A stretch of DNA of 64,000 bases from Oscillospiraceae bacterium (GTDB taxonomy: Bacteria > Bacillota > Clostridia > Saccharofermentanales > Saccharofermentanaceae): contig SVIZ01000006.1 of assembly GCA_015069205.1 (NCBI GenBank), positions 124,001-188,000 of the forward strand. The letters are read 5' to 3'. Made by a program: the position numbers and the translations under genes. The number at the start of each line of letters is the position of its first letter. The stretch's first letter is position 1. Positions 17,476-26,610 of the stretch are shown piece by piece. Under the pieces are notes generated by a model. The model was not told the origin of the DNA, did no database searches, and saw only the letters and a list, made by a program, of their open reading frames with translations.

Positions 17476-18372
17476 ATGAGCGGCAGAGCATTTATCAATT
17501 CAATCAAGGAAGGCGTCCTCGGAATCATCAGGCATCCGCTCGTTACCATGGCATCGATCACTACCATTATGATGATGCTCATCATTATGGGTGCTTTCTA
17601 TATGTTCTCGGTCAATGCGAGAAGGATCATGACAAAGCTTTCCCAGAGACCGCCTATTGAAGTTTACATGACACTTCAGTGCACGGAAGAGGAAAGACAG
17701 TTTGTTGCACAGCAGCTTACAAACAACCCGGACGTCATTGAATATACGATGTCTTCACCTTTGGAGAACTATGAAGGATTCAAGGAAAACCTCGGTTCTT
17801 CCTCATCTATCCTCGATGACTTCGACTACAACATGTATCTTCCTTACACATTCAGCATCCGTCTTGCAGATCCTTCTGTTGCGGATACGGTATGTGCTGA
17901 AGTTGCAACATATTCAGGCGTATCAAAGGTAGCCCAGGAAAGCAGCGTAATGAACTTCCTTACCAGGGCATCAAGGATCGTAAACATAACTACAGCAGTA
18001 TCGTTTGTGGTCCTTTTCATAATCGCTCTGTTCATCATCTCGAACATGGTCCGAATCTCCGTTTACTCAAGAGCCAGCGAGATCGAGATCATGAAATTCG
18101 TCGGAGCTACAAATAACTACATCAGATTCCCTTATATTACTGAAGGTGCGATCGTAGGTTTGTTCAGTGCTCTTGCTTCATGGGCAATAGTAACTCTCGT
18201 ATATAACCAGGTTTACTCAAGAGCTATGAGATCTATCGATCCGGCAAGCTTTTATGCCCTCGCTACAACAAGATCCATCATGTGGCATGAACTCGTGATC
18301 CTCGTTGTCATGGGACTGATAATCGGTGCCGTCGGAAGCGGCATCTCCGTACGTAAGTACGTCAGGGTCTGA
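17476..18372 (+). CDS. ftsX: Cell division protein FtsX
   Basis: FtsX is the permease-like membrane partner of FtsE. The 298-residue protein has an N-terminal helix (about 22-45), an extracellular domain (about 50-165), then three membrane helices (about 172-195, 225-245 and 270-290) in the FtsX order. The region between helices 2 and 3 has YSRASEIEIMKFVGATNNYIRFPYI, typical of the family. The ATG follows the ftsE stop directly (TAAATG), with GGAGG in the ftsE end, so the two are coupled. Confidence 0.95.
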   Translation: MSGRAFINSIKEGVLGIIRHPLVTMASITTIMMMLIIMGAFYMFSVNARRIMTKLSQRPPIEVYMTLQCTEEERQFVAQQLTNNPDVIEYTMSSPLENYEGFKENLGSSSSILDDFDYNMYLPYTFSIRLADPSVADTVCAEVATYSGVSKVAQESSVMNFLTRASRIVNITTAVSFVVLFIIALFIISNMVRISVYSRASEIEIMKFVGATNNYIRFPYITEGAIVGLFSALASWAIVTLVYNQVYSRAMRSIDPASFYALATTRSIMWHELVILVVMGLIIGAVGSGISVRKYVRV

Positions 18373-18380
18373 GGTTTATT

Positions 18381-19658
18381 ATGGAAACTGAAGAGATTAC
18401 AGTAAAAACAGAAAAAAAGCAGAATATCGTACTGAAGAAGTTCTGCATGTTCTGTGTAGCGCTTTTATCCTGTCTAATCGCAACGGCATCAAGCTCATGG
18501 ATGTCTGCAAAGGGAGTAGTTGCCGTAGGCGGCGTACCGGTCCTTCTTAACGAAGTAACCCAGGCTGACATCGATGATGCGAAGGAAAGAAGAGATGCGG
18601 CAAGAGCCGAAGCAGACGAAGCTTCTGAAATGATCTCGCAGCTGGAGGACCAGAGGACTGATCTCGAAGGAGAACTTTCCAAGCTCAATGAGGCGAGCGA
18701 TGCTCAGCGTGAGCAGTACGTGATAATCTACGGCCAGCTTGAAGCTGCTCTTGAAGAGAAGGCAAAGGCTTTGGACGAGTTCATCGTTGCTCAGGAAAAC
18801 CTTGAGGCGCAGCAGAAGGTCTTCACAGACAGAGTTACCGTAATGTTCGAATACCAGAACAAATCCACTCTTGAAGTCCTTTTGGAATCAGACAGCATCG
18901 CCGGTTTCTTTACGAACATGGAACTCATCACTCTCATCGCAGATGCTGATGCACAGGCAATCGAAATGCTCCAGACGGCACTTGATGATGCCCAGCTTCA
19001 GGCAGACATTAAGCTTCAGTACGCTGAAGAGATGCAGGCGGTAGCAGATGAGAAGAAGAGACAGTTAGATGAGCTCGAGTCCCTCATAGGAACCACTGAA
19101 GCAGCGCTTGATAATCTGAATACTGACATCGATTCCTGGGAACAGCAGGAAGACGAGCTTGAAGCTTATGCTGAATCACTTGATGACGAAGTTAAGAGGC
19201 TTCAGGAGGAGTACGACCAGCAGCAGAGAGTAAAGTATTCCGGCGGCAACGCTTTCCGCTGGCCTACTTATAATACTTACATCACATCTTATTTCGGATA
19301 CAGAACGCACCCCGTTTACGGCACGACCAAATTCCACTCCGGAATCGATATCGGCGCAGGTTACGGTGACACGATCATGGCTGCATGCTCGGGTACAGTC
19401 ATCTATGTAACCGAACCATACGAAGGATGCAACAAGGGCGGTACAGGTTACGGCAATTACTGCATCATCGATCACGGCAACGGCTATTCCACACTCTACG
19501 GACATGCAAGAGACATCTATGTTTCCGAGGGACAGTGGGTAGAAGCAGGCCAGTCTATCGGAGAAGTAGGAAGCACGGGAACTTCCACCGGTGCACACCT
19601 TCACTTCGAAGTCCGTGTATGGGGCGAGACCCAGAATCCTCTGGATTATCTGCCCTAA
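18381..19658 (+). CDS. Coiled-coil M23 family peptidoglycan hydrolase (PcsB/EnvC-like FtsEX partner)
   Basis: The 425-residue protein has an N-terminal hydrophobic segment (about 18-45) for export, a long coiled coil (about 55-290) rich in Glu, Gln and Ala, and a LytM/M23 domain at the C-terminus with the zinc motifs HSGIDIG, YGHARD and GAHLHFEV. EnvC in E. coli and PcsB or CwlO in Firmicutes pair a coiled coil with a hydrolase or hydrolase-like domain and are controlled by FtsEX. The catalytic residues HxxxD and HxH are all present, so it should be an active endopeptidase. Its position 8 bases after ftsX strongly supports this partnership. Confidence 0.92.
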   Translation: METEEITVKTEKKQNIVLKKFCMFCVALLSCLIATASSSWMSAKGVVAVGGVPVLLNEVTQADIDDAKERRDAARAEADEASEMISQLEDQRTDLEGELSKLNEASDAQREQYVIIYGQLEAALEEKAKALDEFIVAQENLEAQQKVFTDRVTVMFEYQNKSTLEVLLESDSIAGFFTNMELITLIADADAQAIEMLQTALDDAQLQADIKLQYAEEMQAVADEKKRQLDELESLIGTTEAALDNLNTDIDSWEQQEDELEAYAESLDDEVKRLQEEYDQQQRVKYSGGNAFRWPTYNTYITSYFGYRTHPVYGTTKFHSGIDIGAGYGDTIMAACSGTVIYVTEPYEGCNKGGTGYGNYCIIDHGNGYSTLYGHARDIYVSEGQWVEAGQSIGEVGSTGTSTGAHLHFEVRVWGETQNPLDYLP

Positions 19659-19664
19659 TATCTT

Positions 19665-20408
19665 ATGGACGACAGCTTTTACGACATTCTCGCATCGCAT
19701 TACGACGATCTTCAGCTCACAGGCGATACTTCCGCATGGGCTCCTTATATCTGCGGTCTCATAACCGATTTCTGCAAAAAGGATGTTCCTTCTGTAACTG
19801 ATCTCGGGTGCGGAACGGGTGTCATAACCAATTATCTTGCATCAAAAGGCATGACTGTTACTGGTGTTGATCTTTCTCCCGACATGCTTTCTGTAGCTTC
19901 ATCTGGTGATGAGACCGGAACTGTGTCATGGATCTGCGCAGACATTACCGAATATGAAGGTCCCGTTTGCGACTGCTTCATATCAACGATGGATACCATC
20001 GGCCACATAACTGATGTAAAGGCCCTCTCGAAAATGTTTGCTTCCGTAAGCGGACTTCTTGAAGAAGGCGGTGTATTTATCCTTGATACGACCACCAAGC
20101 ATCACTTCGAAGAGACTTTGGGCAATAATGTCTTTTACGAAGACTACGACGACTTTACTCTTTTATGGGTAAACCATTACGATAAGGATGAGAAGATCAA
20201 TCACGCCGAGCTCACTCTTTTCGAGCTTTGCGAAGACGATCTTTACGAAAGATACGACGGTGAACTCACCGCGAGATTCCATTCGCGCGAAGAGATAGAG
20301 CAAATGGCAGCAAATGCCGGACTTAAGGTGCTTGCCGTATATGGTGAACTTAACAGGGAAGAACCTGAAGATACCGATGAACGCATATTCTTTGTGTTCG
20401 GTAAATAA
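19665..20408 (+). CDS. Class I SAM-dependent methyltransferase
   Basis: The 247-residue product has the methyltransferase motif I (VTDLGCGTGVITNYL), an acidic strand 2 end (TVTGVDLSPDML), motif IV-like CDCFISTMDTIGHI and a long beta-rich C-terminal part. Members of this group (often beginning FYDILASHYDDL) act on small molecules or proteins; the substrate is unknown. It begins 6 bases after the M23 gene and is followed closely by hslO, so it is probably in the same transcript. Confidence 0.85.
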   Translation: MDDSFYDILASHYDDLQLTGDTSAWAPYICGLITDFCKKDVPSVTDLGCGTGVITNYLASKGMTVTGVDLSPDMLSVASSGDETGTVSWICADITEYEGPVCDCFISTMDTIGHITDVKALSKMFASVSGLLEEGGVFILDTTTKHHFEETLGNNVFYEDYDDFTLLWVNHYDKDEKINHAELTLFELCEDDLYERYDGELTARFHSREEIEQMAANAGLKVLAVYGELNREEPEDTDERIFFVFGK

Positions 20409-20427
20409 TTATATATAAGGAAGAGAT

Positions 20428-21333
20428 ATGTCAGATAACGCGTATTATGTACCGGGTGCGCCCGAAGATCTCAAAAAGGACCATATCGTAAGGGCAGAAG
20501 GCCTTGGCGGTCTGGTCAAGTGCCTTTGTGTCAGCACAAAGACCGTTTGTGAGACTGCAAGGGTCATGCATCAGATGTCTCCTGCCGCAACGGCTGCTTT
20601 GGGACGTTTCATGACAGGATCTCTTCTTATTTCCGAATCAATGAAAAACGAGAAGGATACCCAGACGACCATCATCAGAGGTGACGGCCCGATGGAAGGC
20701 ATGACCTGTGTAGCCGACTTCGGCTTTAAGGTCAGGGCATATCCCGTTGAACCGGTAATCCCCACCGAATATCACAAGCCCGGCAAGATCAATGTCGGTG
20801 CAGCAGTTGGTAAGGGAAGCCTTACGGTAATAAGGGATGTCGGACTTAAAGAGCCCTATGTAGGTGTGTCTGAACTCGTATCGGGTGAGATCGCCGAAGA
20901 TTTTGCATATTATCTTGCCAAGTCGGAACAGACCAAGTCGATCGTATCGCTCGGCGTCCTTCTTGAACATGGTGAGGTCAGCGCGGCAGGCGGACTCATG
21001 ATCCAGCTGCTTCCCGGCGCAGGTGAAGATGAGATCTCCTATCTTGAAAAGAGAGCTTCAGGATTCCCTGAAATATCTTTCCTTTTCAAGGAAGGTTTTA
21101 CCCCCGCCCAGATAATCGATCTGTTCATGGGAGATCCTGACCTGGTATATCTTGACGGCCAGGAAGTTGAATTTAAGTGTAACTGCAGCAGGGAGAGGAT
21201 GCTCTCAGGTCTTGCCGCTCTCGGAAAAAATGACCTCGAAGAGATAACAAAAGACGGAAAACCTATTGAAACTGTCTGCAGATTCTGCAATAGTAAGTAC
21301 GTTTTCGACCCTGAAGAATTAAAATTCGGTTAA
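20428..21333 (+). CDS. hslO: Redox-regulated chaperone Hsp33
   Basis: Hsp33 is a cytosolic holdase activated by oxidants through a zinc-cysteine switch. The 301-residue protein has the N-terminal Hsp33 domain (PAATAALGRFMTGSLL, GDGPMEGMTCVADF) and the C-terminal zinc motif CNCSRERM...CRFCNSKYVFDP (CxC and CxxC). An AAGGAAGAG site precedes the ATG by 5 bases. No terminator was seen between it and the S10 promoter. Confidence 0.97.
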   Translation: MSDNAYYVPGAPEDLKKDHIVRAEGLGGLVKCLCVSTKTVCETARVMHQMSPAATAALGRFMTGSLLISESMKNEKDTQTTIIRGDGPMEGMTCVADFGFKVRAYPVEPVIPTEYHKPGKINVGAAVGKGSLTVIRDVGLKEPYVGVSELVSGEIAEDFAYYLAKSEQTKSIVSLGVLLEHGEVSAAGGLMIQLLPGAGEDEISYLEKRASGFPEISFLFKEGFTPAQIIDLFMGDPDLVYLDGQEVEFKCNCSRERMLSGLAALGKNDLEEITKDGKPIETVCRFCNSKYVFDPEELKFG

Positions 21334-21370
21334 ATGCTTGAAATAGAGCGAAAAAAGTCGAAAAAAGTAC

Positions 21371-21399
21371 TTGCAAATCCCAAAACATGATAGTAGAAT
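21371..21399 (+). promoter_or_regulatory. Promoter of the S10-spc ribosomal protein operon
   Basis: TTGCAA (21371-21376), a 17-base spacer and TAGAAT (21394-21399) lie 330 bases before rpsJ. Transcription would start near 21407. Confidence 0.72.
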
Positions 21400-21406
21400 A
21401 CTTTCC

Positions 21407-21728
21407 GCACGCGTCTATTTAGGGTGTATTTTGCCCTGAAACACGAGTGATAAGGCTTTGATAACGGAGATTGCCACGAGGTGATGCGCAGCTGCGCGGG
21501 AGTCACGAGGTGGGGAACTTCGAAGGAGCCGAAGGCGGAGGATACGATCCGATGCCGTCTCGGGACCCTCAAGTCCGGAGAGTCGCAAGCAGTACGTTAC
21601 TGCCCAGAGAACCAAAGTGCCGCCAAGCAGGTGGTAACTGGATAGTCTGGGTTTTTGAATGGAAAGCCAAGACACTCCCGACAGGGTTGAGAAAAAGAAA
21701 TACAGCTTATAGTAAGGAGGCCAACAAA
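21407..21728 (+). ncRNA. Long structured 5' leader of the S10 operon
   Basis: About 320 bases of the predicted transcript precede rpsJ and no protein gene is supported there. Helices seen by eye include TTTAGGG/CCCTGAA (start), the GCGCAGCTGCGC palindrome (21486-21497), a 9-bp helix with one G-G mismatch and a CCUCAA loop (TCTCGGGAC/GTCCGGAGA, 21558-21581), and GCAGTA-CGT-TACTGC (21589-21603). The 9-mer CACGAGGTG occurs twice (21475-21483, 21504-21512). The last part can form a terminator-like hairpin. In gamma-proteobacteria the S10 leader binds L4 for autogenous control; whether this leader binds a ribosomal protein is unknown. Ends are taken from the promoter and rpsJ. Confidence 0.62.
21603..21656 (+). 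promoter_or_regulatory. Attenuator-like hairpin in the S10 leader
   Basis: CCCAGA (21603-21608) pairs with TCTGGG (21646-21651) and is followed at once by TTTTT. An inner helix GCCGCC-AAGCA-GGTGGT (21619-21635) sits inside it. The CCCAGA strand begins at the base that closes the preceding GCAGTA/TACTGC hairpin, so the two could compete at their junction. Confidence 0.5.
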
Positions 21729-22046
21729 ATGGCAGCAAAGACAACAATGGTCAGAATTAAGCTCAAGGCTTATGATCACAAGATCCTCGACGAGAGCGCA
21801 AAGCTTATCGTAGATGCACTTGCACGTGATGATGCAAGCTTCTCCGGTCCTATCCCGCTCCCTACAGAGAAAGAGGTAGTTACGATCCTTCGTTCACCTC
21901 ACGTAAATAAGGATTCCCGTGAGCAGTTCGAGCAGAGAACTCACAAGAGAATCATCGACGTCTATACACCGTCTTCCCAGACGATGGATGACATTGGCAA
22001 GCTTGACATGCCTGCAGGCGTTTCTATTGAAGTAAAGATCAAATAA
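21729..22046 (+). CDS. rpsJ: 30S ribosomal protein uS10
   Basis: uS10 lies in the 30S head and also acts in antitermination with NusB. The 105-residue product carries [22 protein letters not shown] and [20 protein letters not shown]. The ORF track start at 21471 runs through the leader; the ATG at 21729, preceded by AAGGAGG, is the real start. It opens the S10-spc operon. Confidence 0.98.
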   Translation: MAAKTTMVRIKLKAYDHKILDESAKLIVDALARDDASFSGPIPLPTEKEVVTILRSPHVNKDSREQFEQRTHKRIIDVYTPSSQTMDDIGKLDMPAGVSIEVKIK

Positions 22047-22065
22047 TGACGCTTGTGGCTTAAAT

Positions 22066-22099
22066 CGGTTTTTAAAGGATTGCCAAGCCTTGAAAACCG
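22066..22099 (+). promoter_or_regulatory. Intercistronic hairpin between rpsJ and rplC
   Basis: In the 111-base gap CGGTTTT (22066-22072) pairs with AAAACCG (22093-22099), with AAGG/CCTT extending it inward. A further AAACCG nearby at about 22117-22122 could compete for the same strand. There is no T-run, so it is more likely a stability or translation element than a terminator. Confidence 0.45.
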
Positions 22100-22157
22100 A
22101 GGTCACGTTCTTCGGGAAACCGTTGAACCAATAACCTAAATAGGAGGAAAGAACTTT

Positions 22158-22784
22158 ATGACGAAATTCATCATTGGCAGAAAGTCCGGCATGACACAGT
22201 TGTTCGATGACAACGGTAACGTTATTCCGGCAACCGTTATAAGCTGCGAGCCTATGTACGTGCTCCAGAACAAGACGGTAGAGACTGACGGATACAAGGC
22301 CTGCAAAGTAGGTACAGGATCCATCAGAGCAAAGCTTGTAAACAAGCCTGACGCAGGACAGTTCAAGAAGGCTGACGTTGAGCCTAAGAGAATTATCCGC
22401 GAGTTCACACCCGACGAGGAGTACAGCCTCGGACAGGAGATCAAAGTATCCGATATGTTCGCAGTCGGCGACAAGGTTGACGTTAGCGGCGTATCCAAGG
22501 GTAAGGGATTCCAGGGCAACATCAAGCGTCACGGACAGAAGGGTGGTCCTTCCGGTCACGGCTCAATGTATCACAGAAGAGTCGGTTCAATGGGCGCTAC
22601 TTCCACACCCGGTAGAGTTGTACCCGGTAAGAAGATGCCTGGACATATGGGCGCAGTTAACTGCACAGTACAGAACCTTAGCGTTGTCATGGTTGACGGC
22701 GAGAGAGGAATCCTCGTAATCAGAGGAGCTATTCCCGGACCTAAGGGCGGCATCGTAACAGTACAGAATACTGTTAAGGCATAA
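22158..22784 (+). CDS. rplC: 50S ribosomal protein uL3
   Basis: The 208-residue protein matches uL3: FIIGRKSGMTQLF at the N-terminus, DVSGVSKGKGFQGNIKRH and the GQKGGPSGHGSMYHRRVGS loop that reaches the peptidyl transferase centre. An AGGAGGAAAG site precedes it. Confidence 0.98.
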   Translation: MTKFIIGRKSGMTQLFDDNGNVIPATVISCEPMYVLQNKTVETDGYKACKVGTGSIRAKLVNKPDAGQFKKADVEPKRIIREFTPDEEYSLGQEIKVSDMFAVGDKVDVSGVSKGKGFQGNIKRHGQKGGPSGHGSMYHRRVGSMGATSTPGRVVPGKKMPGHMGAVNCTVQNLSVVMVDGERGILVIRGAIPGPKGGIVTVQNTVKA

Positions 22785-22801
22785 GACGGAGGAACATAGT
22801 A

Positions 22802-23425
22802 ATGGCTAAAATTGATGTTAAAGATTTGACAGGTGCCGTTAAGGGTTCCATCGAGCTTTCCGATGAGATTTTCGGCATTGAGCCCAACGAAGTTGCAATG
22901 TCTACAGTAGTTAGAAACCAGCTTGCAAACAAGAGACAGGGCACACAGAAGACAAAGACAAGAAGCGAAGTATCCGGTGGTGGTAAGAGACCTTACAGAC
23001 AGAAGGGTACAGGCCGCGCTCGTCACGGTTCAGAGCGTTCCGCACAGTATGTTGGCGGCGGCATCATCTTTGGACCCAACCCCAGATCATACAGCTACAC
23101 AGTACCTAAGAAGGTTAAGAGACTTGCTCTTAAGTCTGCTCTTTCTTCAAAGGTTGCTGATCAGAAGTTGATCGTTGTAGAGAACATGGATCTTGACGAA
23201 GTAAAGACAGCTACAGTTGCTAAGGCTCTCAAGGCTATCGGCGCTGGCAATTCTTCACTCATCGTTCTCGAGGACGTAAACAAGAACGCAGAGCTTTCTG
23301 CAAGAAACATCAAGGATGTTAAGACAGCACTCGTTAATACGATCAATGTATTAGACATCCTCAAGTATGACAGCTTTGTTGCTACAAAGGCTGCAGTTGA
23401 GAAGATTGAGGAGGTGTACAAGTAA
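22802..23425 (+). CDS. rplD: 50S ribosomal protein uL4
   Basis: The 207-residue product has the uL4 exit-tunnel loop (TRSEVSGGGKRPYRQKGTGRARHGS) and the C-terminal domain VALK-like block KRLALKSALSSK. In E. coli uL4 represses its own operon through the S10 leader, which makes the long leader here of interest. Its stop overlaps the rplW start by one base (TAATG). Confidence 0.98.
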   Translation: MAKIDVKDLTGAVKGSIELSDEIFGIEPNEVAMSTVVRNQLANKRQGTQKTKTRSEVSGGGKRPYRQKGTGRARHGSERSAQYVGGGIIFGPNPRSYSYTVPKKVKRLALKSALSSKVADQKLIVVENMDLDEVKTATVAKALKAIGAGNSSLIVLEDVNKNAELSARNIKDVKTALVNTINVLDILKYDSFVATKAAVEKIEEVYK

Positions 23426-23778
23426 TGAAGTCACCCTATGATGTAATCATTAAGCCCATCATCACAGAGAAGACGATGGCTATCACAGAAGAGGGCAAGT
23501 ACACATTCGTAGTTGCAGCTGACGCTGAAAAGCCTGAGATCAAGGCTGCAGCTGAGAAGCTCTTCGGTGTAAAGGTAGTTTCCGTTAACGTTGCTAACTA
23601 TGACGGCAAGGTTAAGAGACTTAGAAACAAGCCCGGCAAGACAGCTGCTTTCAAGAAGGCTGTAGTTACTATCGCTACAGATTCTGTTGAGGGTACATAC
23701 CTCGGCAAGGGCGGTAAGGCAGTCAAGACCGGAACAAAGAACAAGACATCAATCGAAGAATTCGGTTTTGGTCAGTAA
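23425..23778 (+). CDS. rplW: 50S ribosomal protein uL23
   Basis: The 117-residue protein carries DVIIKPIITEKTM, FVVAADAEKPEIKAAAEKLFGVKV and the basic stretch KVKRLRNKPGK. uL23 sits at the tunnel exit and docks trigger factor and SRP. It is slightly longer than the usual 95-100 residues at the C-terminus. Confidence 0.97.
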   Translation: MKSPYDVIIKPIITEKTMAITEEGKYTFVVAADAEKPEIKAAAEKLFGVKVVSVNVANYDGKVKRLRNKPGKTAAFKKAVVTIATDSVEGTYLGKGGKAVKTGTKNKTSIEEFGFGQ

Positions 23779-23801
23779 TGTAATCAAGGAGAGAAATTAA
23801 A

Positions 23802-24632
23802 ATGGCAGTAAAAACATTTAAACCTACTTCTCCCGCAGTTCGTGGAATGGCCATAGCTGACTATTCCGTTCTCACAAAGAAGGACCCGGAGAAGAGCCTT
23901 CTTAAGTCTAAGAAGAAGAGCGGCGGCCGTAACTCTTATGGTCGTATCACGGTTCGTCATATCGGCGGCGGTAACCGTACAAAGCTCAGAGTAATCGATT
24001 GGAAGCGTGACAGAGTAGGTATCCCTGCTACAGTCAAGGCAATCGAGTACGATCCTAACAGAACAGCTTACTTGGCACTCATCCAGTATGTTGATGGTGT
24101 TAAGTCCTACATCCTCGCTCCCGAGGGCCTCAAGGTAGGTCACAAGGTTGAGAGCGGCCCGGATGCAGATATCCTTAACGGTAACGTTCTTCCTATTTCA
24201 TCTATCCCGGTTGGTACAATTATCTGCTGCGTAGAGATGAATCCCGGAAAGGGCGCTCAGCTCGTTAGAACAGCTGGTGCTTCCGCACAGCTCATGGCTA
24301 AGGAGAATGGTTTCGCTCAGATCCGTCTTCCTTCCGGCGAAGTTCGTATGGTTCCTGAGAAGTGCCGCGCAATGATCGGTTCTATCGGCAACGCAGAGCA
24401 CGAGAACGTTAAGCTCGGTAAAGCTGGTAAGTCCAGACATGCTGGTGTAAGACCTTCAGTTAGAGGTGTTGTAATGAACCCTAATGATCACCCTCACGGC
24501 GGTGGTGAAGGTAAGTCTCCTATCGGTCTCCCCGGCCCTGTTACACCTTGGGGTGTTCCTACATTGGGTAAGAAGACACGTAATAAGAAGAAGCAGTCCA
24601 GCAAGTATATTGTTAAGTCGAGAAAGGCATAA
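23802..24632 (+). CDS. rplB: 50S ribosomal protein uL2
   Basis: The 276-residue product has full uL2 length with the RRITVRH-like [30 protein letters not shown] and the C-terminal [17 protein letters not shown] loop that contacts the peptidyl transferase region. It follows rplW after 23 bases with a GGAGAG site. Confidence 0.99.
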   Translation: MAVKTFKPTSPAVRGMAIADYSVLTKKDPEKSLLKSKKKSGGRNSYGRITVRHIGGGNRTKLRVIDWKRDRVGIPATVKAIEYDPNRTAYLALIQYVDGVKSYILAPEGLKVGHKVESGPDADILNGNVLPISSIPVGTIICCVEMNPGKGAQLVRTAGASAQLMAKENGFAQIRLPSGEVRMVPEKCRAMIGSIGNAEHENVKLGKAGKSRHAGVRPSVRGVVMNPNDHPHGGGEGKSPIGLPGPVTPWGVPTLGKKTRNKKKQSSKYIVKSRKA

Positions 24633-24644
24633 GGAGGCAGTTCA

Positions 24645-24923
24645 ATGAGTAGATCAACCAAAAAGGGCTATTACGTTCAGGACGCTCTCATGAAGAAGGT
24701 CGAGGCGTTGAATGCAGCCAACGACAAGAAGATCATCCAGACTTGGTCTAGAGCTTCTACGATTTTCCCTGAATTCGTCGGCCACACAATCGCAGTATAC
24801 GACGGTCACAAGCATGTTCCGGTATACGTTACTGAGGACATGGTAGGACACAAGCTTGGTGAGTTCGCACCTACACGTAAGTTCGGCGGTCACACAAGCA
24901 ACGAGAAGTCCGCTTCTAACTGA
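24645..24923 (+). CDS. rpsS: 30S ribosomal protein uS19
   Basis: The 92-residue protein reads [18 protein letters not shown] at the start, then [21 protein letters not shown] and [15 protein letters not shown], all uS19 marks. It lies between rplB and rplV as usual. Confidence 0.98.
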   Translation: MSRSTKKGYYVQDALMKKVEALNAANDKKIIQTWSRASTIFPEFVGHTIAVYDGHKHVPVYVTEDMVGHKLGEFAPTRKFGGHTSNEKSASN

Positions 24924-24940
24924 TAAGGAGGGTAAGATCT

Positions 24941-25417
24941 GTGGAAAAGATTATTTTAAGCAGAGACAATATTGAGAAGAACCGCGAGAAGATCCTCGAA
25001 GCTTATGCGGCTCCTTCCAAGTCTTCTAACAAGCTTCCCACTCCTACAAAGAAGCAGAGAAAGCTTCTCGGTATGGGAAGAGACAGAGGAACAGCAACAG
25101 CTAAGTACATTAGAATTGCTCCCCGTAAGGTAAGAGTAGTTGCTAATCTCATCAAGGGTAAGTCTTTAGATGATGCTTATGCAATCCTCACATACACACC
25201 CAAGGCAGCTTCACCTGTCATCGCAAAGGTTTTGAAGTCAGCTGAGGCAAATGCTGTCAACAACTTCGATCTCTCCAGAGACAAGCTTTATGTTGCAGAT
25301 TGCATTTCCAACCCCGGCCCCGTGCTCAAGAGATATATCCCCAGAGCAAGAGGTTCGGCTAGTTCGATCAAGAAGAGAACAAGTCACGTTACTGTAGTTC
25401 TCAAGGAAAGGGTATAA
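24941..25417 (+). CDS. rplV: 50S ribosomal protein uL22 with an N-terminal extension
   Basis: The family core begins at AKYIRIAPRKVRVVANLIKGK (about residue 53) and runs through the beta-hairpin YIPRARGSASSIKKRTSHVTVVL. The 158-residue product carries about 45 extra residues before it (MEKIILSRDNIEKN..KQRKLLGMGRDRG), which most uL22 proteins lack. Translation starts at GTG 24941, preceded by AAGGAGGGTAAG; the internal ATG near residue 45 has no ribosome binding site, so the extension is probably translated. Confidence 0.95.
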   Translation: MEKIILSRDNIEKNREKILEAYAAPSKSSNKLPTPTKKQRKLLGMGRDRGTATAKYIRIAPRKVRVVANLIKGKSLDDAYAILTYTPKAASPVIAKVLKSAEANAVNNFDLSRDKLYVADCISNPGPVLKRYIPRARGSASSIKKRTSHVTVVLKERV

Positions 25418-25429
25418 GGAGGTTTAAGC

Positions 25430-26179
25430 ATGGGTCAGAAAGTTAACCCGAATGGACTTAGAGTAGGCGTTATCGATGACTGGAGCTCACACTGGTATGC
25501 CGACAAGAATACCTTTTCTGATTGTCTTGTCGAAGATCAGAAGATCCGTGAGTTCGTATTGAAGGCAGTTGAGCCTATCGCAAGAGGCAACGCTAAGAAG
25601 CCCGTAGATGAGAACCGCACAAATGTTGCTGGTGTTTCAAAGGTCATCATCGACCGTAAGGGTACAGACAGAATCAACGTTATTGTTAAGACAGCTCGTC
25701 CTTCACTCGTAGGCGGCGACAAGGGTTCCGGAAGAATTGCTCTTAAGGATGCACTCGAGAAGGAATTCAACAAGAACGTTGCTAAGGATAAGAAGAGAAC
25801 ATTCACTGTTGATATCGAAGTTATCAAGAACAGTGATACAGATGCACTCCTCGTAGCTCAGAACATTGCAGCACAGCTCGAGAACCGTGCAAGCTTCAGA
25901 AGAGCAATGAAGAGAGCAATGCAGATGGCTATGAAGCAGCCCGGCGTTCTCGGAATCAAGACAAAGTGCTCCGGCCGTTTGGGCGGTGCCGAGATCGCAA
26001 GATCCGAGACATATCACGAGGGCACAATCCCGCTTCAGACACTCCGTGCAGATATCGATTATGGATTTGCTGAGGCAAATACAACATACGGTATCATCGG
26101 CGTTAAAGTCTGGATCTACAAGGGTGAGGTTTTCGGCCAGAAGAGCCAGTCAAAGAAGTCTGAAGGAGGAAAAGCTTAA
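25430..26179 (+). CDS. rpsC: 30S ribosomal protein uS3
   Basis: The 249-residue protein begins [14 protein letters not shown], has the KH domain with [16 protein letters not shown] and the C-terminal [14 protein letters not shown]. uS3 forms part of the mRNA entry site. There is a short Lys/Ser tail. An AAGGAGG precedes the start. Confidence 0.98.
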   Translation: MGQKVNPNGLRVGVIDDWSSHWYADKNTFSDCLVEDQKIREFVLKAVEPIARGNAKKPVDENRTNVAGVSKVIIDRKGTDRINVIVKTARPSLVGGDKGSGRIALKDALEKEFNKNVAKDKKRTFTVDIEVIKNSDTDALLVAQNIAAQLENRASFRRAMKRAMQMAMKQPGVLGIKTKCSGRLGGAEIARSETYHEGTIPLQTLRADIDYGFAEANTTYGIIGVKVWIYKGEVFGQKSQSKKSEGGKA

Positions 26180-26610
26180 TGTTACTTCCTAAGAGAACAA
26201 AGTATAGAAAGCAGCAGAGAGGCCGTATGAAGGGCCAGGCTCACCGCGGCAACTTCGTAGCTTACGGTGATTACGGACTTCAGGCACTTGAACCCTGCTG
26301 GATCAAGTCAAATCAGATCGAAGCAGCACGTGTCGCAATCAACAGATACGTAAAGCGTGGCGGTAAGGTATGGATCAAGATCTTCCCTGACAAGCCGGTA
26401 TCAAAGAAGCCTGCACAGGTCCGAATGGGTTCCGGTAAGGCAGCAAACGAGTACTGGTGCGCAGTAGTTAAGCCGGGCAGAGTTCTTTTCGAGATCTCAG
26501 GCGTTACTGAAGAGCAGGCAAGAGAAGCAATGAGACTTGCAGGACACAAGCTCCCTTGCAAGACAAAGTTTATCGCAAAGGTAAAGGAGGAAAGCACAAA
26601 TGAAGGTTGA
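26179..26610 (+). CDS. rplP: 50S ribosomal protein uL16
   Basis: The 143-residue product begins [19 protein letters not shown] and contains [27 protein letters not shown] and [17 protein letters not shown], as expected for uL16 near the A site. Its start shares one base with the rpsC stop and its end overlaps rpmC by 11 bases. Confidence 0.98.
   Translation: MLLPKRTKYRKQQRGRMKGQAHRGNFVAYGDYGLQALEPCWIKSNQIEAARVAINRYVKRGGKVWIKIFPDKPVSKKPAQVRMGSGKAANEYWCAVVKPGRVLFEISGVTEEQAREAMRLAGHKLPCKTKFIAKVKEESTNEG

Noticed and set aside
21471-21728. ORF-track extension of rpsJ ([10 protein letters not shown]...)
   Set aside because: It runs through the RNA leader; uS10 alignment and AAGGAGG support the ATG at 21729.
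21407-21728. tmRNA, RNase P RNA or 6S RNA in the S10 leader
   Set aside because: None of their conserved core motifs were found; position and promoter point to an mRNA leader.
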